A stretch of 14,704 bases of DNA from Mucilaginibacter sp. (GCA_025934475.1 JAICXZ010000014.1:1-14704), one strand, 5' to 3'. Counted from the stretch's first letter, positions 1-6,626 are shown. Numbers and translations: made by a program. Notes: a model not told the origin generated them from the letters alone.

Positions 1-1
1 A

Positions 2-616
2 ATGTGGTATGTGATTGAGGCTGATCAGGGCTCAACCCTTATCTCTGGTTTCAATAAACAGGTAAGTGAAGATATTTATGTAGACAAATTGAACGGTGGT
101 CAAATTATGGATATCCTCAATCGTGAGGATGTGCAGGCTGGTGATGTTTTCTTTTTACCGGCAGGGCGTGTGCATACTATCGGCAAAGGTCTATTGATTG
201 CCGAAATACAGCAAACCTCAGATATTACTTATCGTATTTACGATTTCGATAGGGTAGATGAAAAAGGGAATAAAAGAGAACTGCATACCGAAGAAGCCCT
301 CGCAGCTATTGACTATAATTTCTATCCCGATTATAAAACTAAATATCAGCCGCATAAGAACGAAGCCGTAGGCCTGGTGAAATGCCCATACTTCACCACT
401 AATGTCATGGACTTCACCCATAGCACTTCACGCGATTATTCTCAATTGGATTCATTTGTGATCCATGTATGTGTGGAGGGCAATTACGTGATCGAGTGCC
501 ATGGCAAACAGCACACCGTGAAAATGGGCGAATGCATTCTTCTGCCAAATACCGTTGAGCGTGTTGATTTGATTACCGTTAACGGCTTTAAGATTCTGGA
601 AAGTTATATTGAGTAG
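2..616 (+). CDS. manA: Class I mannose-6-phosphate isomerase, C-terminal part (5' truncated by window edge)
   Basis: Cupin-type phosphomannose isomerase that interconverts mannose-6-phosphate and fructose-6-phosphate in the cytoplasm, feeding GDP-mannose and glycan synthesis. About 204 residues are visible; the family usually has about 320, so the N-terminal third lies left of the window and the first visible Met (in MWYVIEA) is internal. Seen: the cupin metal and active-site segment FFLPAGRVHTIGKG (fragment residues 50-63, with His58), then IAEIQQTSDITYRIYDFDR with the conserved Arg78, then a second small cupin barrel at about residues 125-200. The stop is TAG at 614-616. The gene runs into a repeat-rich spacer and converges with the kinase gene. 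The family call is confident; the exact start cannot be seen. Confidence 0.93.
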   Translation: MWYVIEADQGSTLISGFNKQVSEDIYVDKLNGGQIMDILNREDVQAGDVFFLPAGRVHTIGKGLLIAEIQQTSDITYRIYDFDRVDEKGNKRELHTEEALAAIDYNFYPDYKTKYQPHKNEAVGLVKCPYFTTNVMDFTHSTSRDYSQLDSFVIHVCVEGNYVIECHGKQHTVKMGECILLPNTVERVDLITVNGFKILESYIE

Positions 617-678
617 TGAATGGTGAGTTGTGAATGGTCAGTGGTCAATTGGCTATTCACTATTGACCACTCACTCAA
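616..678. repeat. Phased-word quasi-palindrome, step 7, between convergent genes
   Basis: The left arm reads as heptads starting at 616, 623, 630, 637 and 644 (GTGAATG, GTGAGTT, GTGAATG, GTCAGTG, GTCAATT). The right arm carries the complementary words less regularly. AGTGGTCAAT (640-649) is perfectly complementary to ATTGACCACT (662-671) with a 12-nt loop. It lies between the manA stop and the kinase stop, so in RNA it could act as a bidirectional terminator, although no T-tract follows. It belongs to the same class as the elements near 5063, 6319, 6639, 7776, 13312 and 14458. Confidence 0.7.
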
Positions 679-681
679 TTG

Positions 682-701
682 CCGTTAAACAAGTTTAACG
701 G
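682..701. repeat. 9-bp inverted repeat across the kinase stop codon
   Basis: CCGTTAAAC (682-690) and GTTTAACGG (693-701) are perfect complements separated by AA. The repeat covers the TAA stop (685-687) and the last four codons of the kinase gene. With only a 2-nt loop it would open slightly as RNA. It may help to terminate the convergent transcripts, or serve as a protein-binding dyad; no function can be assigned. Confidence 0.4.
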
Positions 702-2166
702 TAAACTTTGTGCCTTCATTAACGGTGCTGGTTACATCGATTGTGCCGCCCATGGTCTCGATTTGGTTTCGGGTCATAAACAAGCCGATGCCTTTTGCAT
801 CCGGGTTGTGGTGGAAGGTTTTATACATGCCGAATATCGAATCGCCATGCTTGTCGAGGTCGATACCGAGGCCGTTATCCTCAAAATACAGGTAAATATG
901 ATGTCTGATCCTGGCCGAACGTATCTTCACAAATGGTTTGCGGTCAGGATGCCTGTACTTGATCGAGTTGGTGACCATGTTCTGGAAGATGCTTTCCAGG
1001 TACGCAGGGATATAGTACACCTCAGCGCATTCGGTAAAGTCATATTCTATTTTGGCGCCCGACGCTTTTATGCTTCCTTGTAAGCCGGAAAGAACGTTTT
1101 TAAGTGCGTCTTCAAAATTGATTGTTTTGCGTTCCTTACCTGTTTCGGTCTGCATTTTTACGATCTCGCTCAAATGCTCTATTGTAGTATTTAAGCTGCC
1201 TGCGATCGACTTTATATGAGAGAATATTTCCTTGCGGTCGTCCTCAACATCAGTTTCATTAAACAGGTTGACCATAAACTGCAAATTGCCGGTATGGGAG
1301 CGCAGGTTGTGCGAAACGATGTAGGCAAAGTTTTGCAGGCGCTTGTTCTGATCGCTGAGCATATTTACCGCGTTCTGCACTTCCAGCTCCTTCTTTTTGA
1401 TATAATCAATGTTCTGGAAGATGCCGCGAACGGTAACACATTTACCGTAATCGTCAATAACCGCCAGGCCTTTTACTCTTAGCCACAATTGATTATTACG
1501 TGCCGTGCGGAACTGCAGCTCCAGGTCGAATGGCTGCGAATATTTGATGATATTATCGATGGCCCTGGCCAATGCCTGCCGATGATCGGGTTCAAAAAAG
1601 CTAATAGCTTCCTCGATGCTCAGTTTTACCGATTCCTGCAATTCGTAAAGGTCATACGCTTCGCGGGTTAGCGAAAGCGTCATGCTTTTCACGTCGATGT
1701 CCCATCCGCCAACCTTTGCTATTTTGATAGTTTCGGTAAACAGGAAATCATTGCGGGTGGAATTTAACTGAAGTAGTTTGTGATCGTGGATATCGGCAAT
1801 TGAACCGGTGATCTTCGGGGTCGAGTCGTCATCCCACCTTTTTGCAGTACTTTCAAACCAGTGATAACCATTTTGCTTCGTTAACAGCCTGATGCGGATA
1901 GTATCCGGAGCATCATGAAAATGCCTGTTGATCGATTTTAAGAAGAGTTGCTTGTCTTCGTAATAGAGCAGGTTTTCAAAAAAGAATTCGTATGAAGGGG
2001 GTATCTCGCCGGGTTCGTAGCCTAAAAGGACATAAAAACCCGGAGACCATTTAACTTCCTTAGTGCTGATGTTGTATTCCCAAATACCCGTATTAATGTT
2101 ATTAATAATTTGGGCTACATGGAACTCACCATCGTAAGAAAATTTATCTCCTTCAGTGACGCTCAT
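685..2166 (-). CDS. PAS domain-containing sensor histidine kinase
   Basis: Predicted cytoplasmic sensor histidine kinase of 493 residues, with no transmembrane segment or signal peptide. Order: PAS fold at about 20-128 (including GIWEYN and the WSPGFYVLLGYEPGE core), second PAS fold at about 140-255 (GGWDID to VRGIFQNID), short coiled coil at 256-280, H-box FAYIVSHNLRSHTGN with His286 as likely phosphoacceptor, then a HATPase_c domain with N-box FQNMVTNSIKY (394-404), G1 DNGLGID (430-436), F-box IFGMYKTFH and G2 GIGLFMTR (459-466). All catalytic boxes are intact. No response regulator gene is adjacent, so this is an orphan kinase or a phosphorelay component. The ATG at 2164-2166 gives the natural PAS start. 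The stimulus is unknown. It ends in an inverted repeat facing manA. Confidence 0.92.
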   Translation of the reverse strand: MSVTEGDKFSYDGEFHVAQIINNINTGIWEYNISTKEVKWSPGFYVLLGYEPGEIPPSYEFFFENLLYYEDKQLFLKSINRHFHDAPDTIRIRLLTKQNGYHWFESTAKRWDDDSTPKITGSIADIHDHKLLQLNSTRNDFLFTETIKIAKVGGWDIDVKSMTLSLTREAYDLYELQESVKLSIEEAISFFEPDHRQALARAIDNIIKYSQPFDLELQFRTARNNQLWLRVKGLAVIDDYGKCVTVRGIFQNIDYIKKKELEVQNAVNMLSDQNKRLQNFAYIVSHNLRSHTGNLQFMVNLFNETDVEDDRKEIFSHIKSIAGSLNTTIEHLSEIVKMQTETGKERKTINFEDALKNVLSGLQGSIKASGAKIEYDFTECAEVYYIPAYLESIFQNMVTNSIKYRHPDRKPFVKIRSARIRHHIYLYFEDNGLGIDLDKHGDSIFGMYKTFHHNPDAKGIGLFMTRNQIETMGGTIDVTSTVNEGTKFTVKLV

Positions 2167-2511
2167 TTGATACTTCTGTCCTCAGAATAATATAGAATTG
2201 TGATAATCAATAGTTTAATTAGCTAGTTGTGGCACATATATGTCCCGGGAGGCATAATATGCCCACAGAGAATAACAAATAAGCGGCCAATGTTTTTTAC
2301 CATCATTTAAATGGTCGTTCTATTCTATTCAAATACAATCCATTATTATACGGGAAAACGGCAAATTAAGTTATGGGAGGTGCGCTTGGCGTCAGGTGGA
2401 AATCGTCAAAATTGACAATTGTGGGCAATTATTTACCCATGATTACCAACGGATTAACCTGCCGTGTATTGGCTTAAATTATTGTGAGAAAATTGCAGAG
2501 CGGAGCGATTT
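2167..2511. other. 345-bp gene-free interval upstream of the PAS kinase
   Basis: AT-rich spacer between the start of the kinase and the end of the YciI-like gene, both on the minus strand. It should contain the kinase promoter, but I find no TAnnTTTG box on the minus strand. It holds a run of three abutting palindromes at 2234-2263 (listed separately), a 5-bp dyad GTCAA-AA-TTGAC at 2404-2415, and a weak GCGGA/TCCGC stem around 2500-2520 that overlaps the YciI-like stop. No ORF with coding character was seen. Confidence 0.5.
2234..2263. promoter_or_regulatory. Three abutting palindromes upstream of the PAS kinase
   Basis: ACATATATGT (2234-2243), TCCCGGGA (2243-2250, sharing one base) and GGCAT-AAT-ATGCC (2251-2263) are each perfect dyads and follow one another without a gap. 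The outer two resemble each other (GGCACATATATG versus GGCATAATATG) with centres about 19 bp apart. They lie about 70-97 bp upstream of the kinase ATG, where an operator pair could sit. This is a tentative regulatory call based only on symmetry and position. Confidence 0.3.
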
Positions 2512-2973
2512 TTATTCCGCAACACTCTTCTTTTCTATTTTTTTATGCAGGTGGAAGGCTTCGACCAATCCGGCAGAACCATACCACGGATGTAATTCCA
2601 TCACTAATGAACCCGCCTTGATGGCCGGGTCAGTTTCGGTTAGCTTCTTTGCTTCTTCCACCGTTGAAACGTTGAAAATAAAGATGCCTTTAATATCCTG
2701 ATCGTCCAGGAAGGGGCCGGCAACGATAAGCTTACCCTCATTGGCCAGGCGCATAATATTTTTGAGATGCGCCTTTTGCAATTCAGCTCGCGCGGCTGAG
2801 TCCTTCAACCGGTTTGGGCCGGCTTTTAGAAAAGCCATTACATAAGTTTTCATGCCGTAATCGTCGGCGCCAAGTTTTTTGGCCAGTTTGGCATCGTACT
2901 GCGGATTATTTGACTGCGCGTAGCACGCGCTTCCTGCCATCAATAGCAGGACAATAGCAATGTTCCTGATCAT
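2512..2973 (-). CDS. Exported YciI-family (YCII-related) protein
   Basis: A small YciI-like domain (ferredoxin-like alpha/beta fold) carried behind a signal peptide. The ATG at 2971-2973 gives 153 residues; an in-frame TTG four codons upstream would give 157. N-terminus: MIRN followed by a hydrophobic stretch and SACYAQ, a likely signal peptidase I site after YA; a lipobox is not convincing because the -3 position is Gly. The mature domain has the family pattern KAHLKNIMRLANEGKL, IVAGPFLDD and a C-terminal ELHPWYG. YciI proteins are implicated in small-molecule chemistry with a conserved His-Asp pair, but the substrate is unknown. It lies 59 bp downstream of the alkylation repair gene on the same strand, so they may be cotranscribed. 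The family call is firm; the role is not. Confidence 0.85.
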   Translation of the reverse strand: MIRNIAIVLLLMAGSACYAQSNNPQYDAKLAKKLGADDYGMKTYVMAFLKAGPNRLKDSAARAELQKAHLKNIMRLANEGKLIVAGPFLDDQDIKGIFIFNVSTVEEAKKLTETDPAIKAGSLVMELHPWYGSAGLVEAFHLHKKIEKKSVAE

Positions 2974-3032
2974 GGGGATAATCAAATTAATTAAGATTTT
3001 AAATATACAGTTTCGGCTTGACTGATAAGGGA

Positions 3033-3716
3033 TTATTCTGTAAAGCGTTTGGTTATTTCGGCCAGTGCATCATTCGCTATCCATCTAGCGGATTTACTGT
3101 CCTGCTGCGCAATTCGTTTTGCCGCATCAATAGCGGCATGGTTCAATGTTTTATTCTGTTTTCCTATTTGCCTGAGCGCCCAATTTAGGGCTTTCTTGAC
3201 AAAGTTTCGTTCATCCCAAGCCTCCCGTTCAATTACAGGCAAAAAATTGATTAATTGCTGATCCGGAATTTTTTTATGGTGAACCGGTAGCTCGGCCATC
3301 AGCACAAAACCCGCCCGCTTTACAAATTCCTTTTCGGAGGCACTGTATTCCAGCGCTTTTTCAATCACATAAGGTGTCCGGACCAATAAGTTGCCACATA
3401 CCTGGTCGCATAAGTCCCAGGAATCGAAACCGGCCACCCATTGATCCATTTGCAGTTGGGTTACTTCAGTGGGAACGTCAATCATGGAAGCCAGTATCCT
3501 GGCCTCGTGAATACCTGTTTCCCAAAGTTCAAGCGACAAAGGGTGATTCTTTTTAATCTCCCGGGCAAGTTTTCGTAGTTCGGGTATCCTTATGCCGAGC
3601 GCATTTGAGGTGTTTATACCGTACCGCCTCATCCCATCGAAGTAGGTAGGATTGGATTTTTCTTTAAGGAGGTCGATGACTTCCCTTACGTCTATTTCAA
3701 TGGGTATTCCAGCCAT
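3033..3716 (-). CDS. DNA alkylation repair protein (AlkD-like, HEAT repeats)
   Basis: A 227-residue all-helical protein of the DNA alkylation repair family (AlkC/AlkD superfamily), whose characterised members remove alkylated bases by a HEAT-like scaffold that does not flip the base. Seen: RYGINTSNALGIRIPELRKLAREI (31-54), GIHEARILASMI (68-79), FDSWDLCDQ with Trp100 and Asp104, FVKRAGFVLMA with Arg134, and DERNFVKKALNWALRQIGK (168-186). These match the helical signature of the family; the Trp/Asp/Arg positions resemble the AlkD lesion pocket, but exact equivalence needs an alignment. The ATG at 3714-3716 lies inside the preceding small gene (25-bp overlap), so the two are translationally linked. 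Substrate (N3/N7-alkylpurines or other) is inferred. Confidence 0.88.
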   Translation of the reverse strand: MAGIPIEIDVREVIDLLKEKSNPTYFDGMRRYGINTSNALGIRIPELRKLAREIKKNHPLSLELWETGIHEARILASMIDVPTEVTQLQMDQWVAGFDSWDLCDQVCGNLLVRTPYVIEKALEYSASEKEFVKRAGFVLMAELPVHHKKIPDQQLINFLPVIEREAWDERNFVKKALNWALRQIGKQNKTLNHAAIDAAKRIAQQDSKSARWIANDALAEITKRFTE

Positions 3717-3850
3717 CTCTTATGTTGGGTTTTCACCTCTTCATGGGTTAATAAATTATCCTCATTTAAATTTTCTTCGAATGCGAGAAGCAATTCAACT
3801 TTTTGTTCTTCATCCAAAGAAACAATTAGCTCTTTATTTGATTTTTTCAT
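3692..3850 (-). CDS. Small antitoxin-like protein without a recognisable toxin partner
   Basis: A 52-residue acidic helical protein starting MKKSNKELIVSLDEEQ. I start it at the ATG at 3848-3850 and not at the in-frame TTG further upstream, which would lie in a terminator hairpin. The C-terminal pattern (acidic stretch, LTHEEVKTQHKRWLEY) resembles short antitoxins paired with RelE/ParE-type toxins in Bacteroidota. Here no such toxin follows. The next gene is the alkylation repair protein, whose start lies 25 bp inside this frame, the overlap typical of toxin-antitoxin operons. The ATG is only 11 nt after the T-tract of the hppD terminator, so its own promoter is hard to place. The antitoxin assignment is by pattern only. 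Confidence 0.6.
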   Translation of the reverse strand: MKKSNKELIVSLDEEQKVELLLAFEENLNEDNLLTHEEVKTQHKRWLEYPLK

Positions 3851-3860
3851 TAGTCTAAAA

Positions 3861-3888
3861 TAAAAAAAGCCGGGCAAGACACCCGGCT
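3861..3888 (-). terminator. Intrinsic terminator of the hmgA-hppD transcript (distal)
   Basis: On the minus strand AGCCGGG (3888-3882), a 7-nt loop and CCCGGCT (3874-3868) form a perfect GC-rich 7-bp stem followed directly by a run of T (3868-3862). This is a classic Rho-independent terminator, 43 bp downstream of the hppD stop. Confidence 0.85.
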
Positions 3889-3901
3889 CAATAAATTAAA
3901 A

Positions 3902-3930
3902 TTTCGAAATCGGCATCCCGACTTCCGAAA
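3902..3930 (-). terminator. Probable proximal terminator hairpin directly after the hppD stop
   Basis: The minus-strand bases immediately after the TAA (3933-3931) fold as a 12-bp stem with one bulged G and one G-U pair and a GATG loop (TTTCGGAAGTCGG against CCGATTTCGAAA), followed by a U-rich tract (3901-3889). Together with the hairpin at 3868-3888 this makes two terminators in series. Confidence 0.6.
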
Positions 3931-5055
3931 TTAAAGATTTCCTCTCAGCTCTTGCTCACGCTCAATTGCTTCGAACAACGCTTTAAAGTTACCGGCACCA
4001 AACGAACGAGCGCCTTTACGCTGGATAATCTCGAAGAACACTGTAGGGCGGTCCTCAAGCGGCTTGGTGAATATTTGCAGCAGATAACCTTCGTCGTCAC
4101 GATCGACCAGGATCCCCAATGCTTTTAGTGGCTCCAAATCCTCGTCAATGTGGCCCACGCGGGTCAAAAGGTCATCGTAATAGGTGTTCGGTACATGCAA
4201 AAATTCTATACCGCGCTTTTTAAGCTCAGTAACCGTCTCAACAATATGGTCTGTTGCCAAAGCAAGATGCTGAACGCCTTCGCCTTCGTAAAACTCGAGA
4301 TATTCTTCGATTTGAGATTTCTTTTTACCCTCCGCCGGCTCATTGATCGGGAATTTTACATAGCCGTTTCCGTTACTCATTACTTTGCTCATTAGTGCAG
4401 AGTATTCGGTCGAGATCATTTTATCGTCGAAGGTGAGGATGTTTTTAAAACCCATCACTTCTTCGTAAAAATTTACCCAGTCGTTCATCTTATGCCAACC
4501 CACATTTCCTACGCAATGGTCGACATATTTGAGGCCAGTTGGAGTGGGATTATAGTCTGATTTCCATTCCTGGTAGCCTGGCAAAAAGATGCCATTATAA
4601 TTCTTACGCTCGATAAACATATGAGCGGTTTCGCCATAAAGCTTGATGCCGCTGGTATGCACCTCGCCATGCTCATCCTTCAATGTTTGGGGCTGTTGGT
4701 AAGGCTCTGCGCCACGCATAGTAGTTTGCTCAAAAGCATCGTAGGCGTCATCTACCCAAAGTGCCAATACTTTAACACCGTCGCCATGTTTCTTCAAATG
4801 CTCGGCAATAGGATGATCAGAGTGCAGCGGACTGGTCAATACCAGACGAATCTTATCCTGCATCAGCACATAAGATGCCCTGTCGCGCACGCCGGTTTCT
4901 GGTCCGGCATAGGCAAGACTCTGAAAGCCAAAAGCGGTTTTATAAAAGTGGGCAGCCTGCTTGGCATTGCCTACGTAAAATTCAACATAATCTGTACCGT
5001 TCAACGGTAAAAAATCAGTTGCTTGTGTCTTTTTATCTAAAGTTTGTGTTTCCAT
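3931..5055 (-). CDS. hppD: 4-hydroxyphenylpyruvate dioxygenase
   Basis: Fe(II) dioxygenase that converts 4-hydroxyphenylpyruvate to homogentisate in tyrosine degradation; cytoplasmic. It has 374 residues, the normal size, built of two vicinal-oxygen-chelate halves (about 18-155 and 174-345). The facial triad is visible: His180 (VDHCVGNV), His263 (VQHLALAT) and Glu342 (FFEIIQRKG). The C-terminal helix segment ARSFGAGNFKALFEAIEREQ, which gates the active site in this family, is intact. The ATG at 5053-5055 is the only sensible start. It follows hmgA by 81 bp on the same strand with a long inverted repeat between them, and is closed by two terminator hairpins. Confident assignment. Confidence 0.97.
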   Translation of the reverse strand: METQTLDKKTQATDFLPLNGTDYVEFYVGNAKQAAHFYKTAFGFQSLAYAGPETGVRDRASYVLMQDKIRLVLTSPLHSDHPIAEHLKKHGDGVKVLALWVDDAYDAFEQTTMRGAEPYQQPQTLKDEHGEVHTSGIKLYGETAHMFIERKNYNGIFLPGYQEWKSDYNPTPTGLKYVDHCVGNVGWHKMNDWVNFYEEVMGFKNILTFDDKMISTEYSALMSKVMSNGNGYVKFPINEPAEGKKKSQIEEYLEFYEGEGVQHLALATDHIVETVTELKKRGIEFLHVPNTYYDDLLTRVGHIDEDLEPLKALGILVDRDDEGYLLQIFTKPLEDRPTVFFEIIQRKGARSFGAGNFKALFEAIEREQELRGNL

Positions 5056-5062
5056 TGTTTTA

Positions 5063-5132
5063 GTTATAAAGGTTATAGATGTTGGAGAAGTTGTAGAGGT
5101 TTAACTTTTACAATCTCTACAACTCTTTCAAC
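5063..5132. repeat. Phased-word quasi-palindrome, step 9, between hmgA and hppD
   Basis: The left arm has GTT at 5063, 5072, 5081, 5090 and 5099, i.e. nonamers GTTATAAAG, GTTATAGAT, GTTGGAGAA, GTTGTAGAG and GTTTAACTT. The right arm has CAA at 5111, 5120 and 5129, the same 9-bp step. Segment 5081-5098 pairs with 5115-5132 at 15 of 18 positions, with nine consecutive pairs next to the 16-nt loop (GTTGTAGAG with CTCTACAAC). It sits inside the presumed hmgA-hppD transcript, where a hairpin could affect relative expression or RNA stability; no T-tract follows on the minus strand. Confidence 0.75.
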
Positions 5133-5136
5133 GTTT

Positions 5137-6300
5137 TTAACCATTTGCCGCCCAACTTTTATAATAATTAGGATCTTCTATCCTGATTGCATCTTCGGTT
5201 AGCATCAGGGGCCTGAAGGGGTCTATCATTACTGCCAACTCCTCTGTCGATTCTTTGCCGATAGATTTCTCCACCGTGCCGGGATGCGGTCCATGCGGTA
5301 TGCCGCCGGGATGCAGGGTTATTTGTCCTTTTACTACGCTCTTGCGGCTCATGAAGTCGCCGTCCACGTAATAGAGCACCTCGTCGCTGTCCACATTGCT
5401 GTGGTTGTATGGTGCCGGTATCGATAGTGGGTGATAGTCATACTTTCGAGGCACAAATGAGCAAATCACAAAATTGTGGCCCTCAAACGTTTGGTGCACT
5501 GGTGGCGGTTGATGTAAGCGCCCAGTAATCGGCTCAAAGTTGTGGATCGAAAATCCGTAAGGATAGTGGAATCCATCCCACCCAACAAAATCGAAAGGAT
5601 GCGTGCCGTAGATGTATGGATAGATCAGCCCCTGCTTTTTGATCAGGATTTTGAAATCCCCGTGCTCATCGTGTGTCTCGATATTTTCGGGCAGCTTCAG
5701 ATCGCGTTCGCAATAAGGCGAATGCTCCATCAACTGACCATATTGATTCAAATACCGTTTTGGTGAACGTATCGGGCTAAAGCTTTCGACTATAAACAGG
5801 CGGTTGTCCTCACCGTCAAATTCCATCTGGTAAATAGTACCGCGCGGAACGATGAGGTAATCGCCGTATTCAAATTTGATATTACCGAAACCGGTTTTTA
5901 AAATGCCCGAACCCACGTGGACAAAGATCACTTCATCAGCCTGGCTGTTTTTGTAGAAGTAATCCGACATTGACTTTCGGGGCGCAGCCAGTGAAATATG
6001 CAGGTCGCTGTTCACCAGTACCGGCTTACGACTTTTCAAATAGTCATCCTCTGGCTGAATGTTGAAACCAATGAGGCTGGTATGCTTCAGGTGCTTTTCG
6101 CGTGCAATTTTTGGCTCGACAGAATATGGCTCGCCTAAGGTCTTAACGATGGTAGGCGGATACACATGATATACCAGCGAATACAGGCTCGAAAACCCTT
6201 CGGTCGAAACCAGTTCTTCGGCATATAAAGTACCATCAGGCTTACGAAACTGCGTATGCCGCTTCGGCGGAATTTGTCCTAATTTATGATAAACGGGCAT
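5137..6300 (-). CDS. hmgA: Homogentisate 1,2-dioxygenase
   Basis: Fe(II) ring-cleaving dioxygenase that opens homogentisate to maleylacetoacetate; cytoplasmic. It has 387 residues, shorter than the human enzyme (445) and typical proteobacterial forms. Two cupin-like halves are visible. Iron-ligand candidates are His300 (APYNH), Glu307 (DSDEVLYYVDG) and His336 (GGIPHGPHPG); by spacing these correspond to human His335, Glu341 and His371, with one extra residue between the first two. Other family segments are THPFDFVGWDGFHYPYGF (233-250) and ITGRLHQPPPVHQTF (258-272). The ATG is at 6298-6300. It is the first gene of the minus-strand tyrosine operon, and its leader is unusually long and structured (6301-6590). 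Confidence 0.95.
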   Translation of the reverse strand: MPVYHKLGQIPPKRHTQFRKPDGTLYAEELVSTEGFSSLYSLVYHVYPPTIVKTLGEPYSVEPKIAREKHLKHTSLIGFNIQPEDDYLKSRKPVLVNSDLHISLAAPRKSMSDYFYKNSQADEVIFVHVGSGILKTGFGNIKFEYGDYLIVPRGTIYQMEFDGEDNRLFIVESFSPIRSPKRYLNQYGQLMEHSPYCERDLKLPENIETHDEHGDFKILIKKQGLIYPYIYGTHPFDFVGWDGFHYPYGFSIHNFEPITGRLHQPPPVHQTFEGHNFVICSFVPRKYDYHPLSIPAPYNHSNVDSDEVLYYVDGDFMSRKSVVKGQITLHPGGIPHGPHPGTVEKSIGKESTEELAVMIDPFRPLMLTEDAIRIEDPNYYKSWAANG

Positions 6301-6318
6301 GGTTTATTTTGGTTTAAA

Positions 6319-6471
6319 TGTTGGAAAGTTGTAAGGTTGAAAAGTTTTATAATCAAAGGCTTACAACAATAAAGTTATACACTTAAAACGATTGGAAAGC
6401 TGGAATAGTTTAATATAATTTGCCGCAAAGGCTTCAACTTTACAACATTTCAACCTTACAACTTTCCAACA
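6319..6471. repeat. Phased-word quasi-palindrome, step 8, with perfect 24-bp arms
   Basis: Segment 6319-6342 is a perfect reverse complement of 6448-6471 (24 bp), with 105 nt between them. The left arm reads GTTGGAAA, GTTGTAAG, GTTGAAAA from 6320 in 8-bp steps. The right arm has CAAC at 6435, 6443, 6451, 6459 and 6467, also exactly 8 bp apart. The flanks show no obvious target-site duplication, so it is not an evident MITE. It would fold as a strong hairpin in the hmgA leader RNA. Confidence 0.85.
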
Positions 6472-6477
6472 AAAAAA

Positions 6478-6588
6478 TTAGTATTGCGCCCAAATGATCT
6501 TGCACAGCATAGCGTCCCTGAAAGAGGAGGCATCACTCATTGAAGTGAGCCCCAGGGAAAAGAGAAAATGACACTGTATGCGCAGCAT
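6478..6588 (-). CDS. Possible 36-codon small ORF / structured leader of hmgA
   Basis: ATG at 6588-6586 to TAA at 6480-6478 encodes 36 residues beginning MLRIQCHFLFSLGLTSMSD and ending CKIIWAQY. The block is visibly richer in G+C than the AT-rich spacer around it, which suggests constraint. It starts 7 nt after the TAACTTTG -7 box, so translation would be leaderless or nearly so. As RNA it also folds: an outer pairing of the GTATT and AATAC ends, TCCCTG with CAGGGA (6515-6520 with 6553-6558), and GGC/TCACT with AGTGA/GCC around 6529-6551, with a run of T right after the stop. It could be a leader peptide, a structured regulatory RNA or a short transcript of its own. I do not recognise it, and coding is unproven. 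Confidence 0.4.
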   Translation of the reverse strand: MLRIQCHFLFSLGLTSMSDASSFRDAMLCKIIWAQY

Positions 6589-6595
6589 GATAATA

Positions 6596-6626
6596 CAAAG
6601 TTATAACGGATTTGATTATTATGCAA
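6596..6626 (-). promoter_or_regulatory. Candidate promoter of the hmgA leader
   Basis: On the minus strand TAACTTTG (6603-6596) is a perfect match to the Bacteroidota -7 consensus TAnnTTTG, and TTG (6626-6624) lies 20 nt upstream in the -33 position. Transcription would begin near 6590, giving an hmgA 5' leader of about 290 nt that includes the small ORF and the perfect inverted repeat. Confidence 0.6.

Noticed and set aside
679..1083. 134-codon plus-strand frame opposite the kinase
   Set aside because: It lies antisense to the intact HATPase domain of the kinase and has no domain pattern; it is a shadow frame.
2512..2973. Lipoprotein signal on the YciI-like protein
   Set aside because: A Cys follows GSA, but the -3 position is Gly where a lipobox needs Leu/Val/Ile; the YAQ signal peptidase I site fits better.
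6319..6471. MITE or IS remnant with 24-bp terminal inverted repeats
   Set aside because: No target-site duplication is visible at the ends (TTTAAA side versus AAAAAA side), there is no transposase fragment, and the arms have internal 8-bp periodicity like the other spacer elements.
6478..6590. Known riboswitch (SAM, TPP, cobalamin, FMN) or SRP/6S RNA
   Set aside because: None of the conserved core motifs I can recall for these classes is present on either strand, so it is kept only as an unassigned ORF/RNA candidate.
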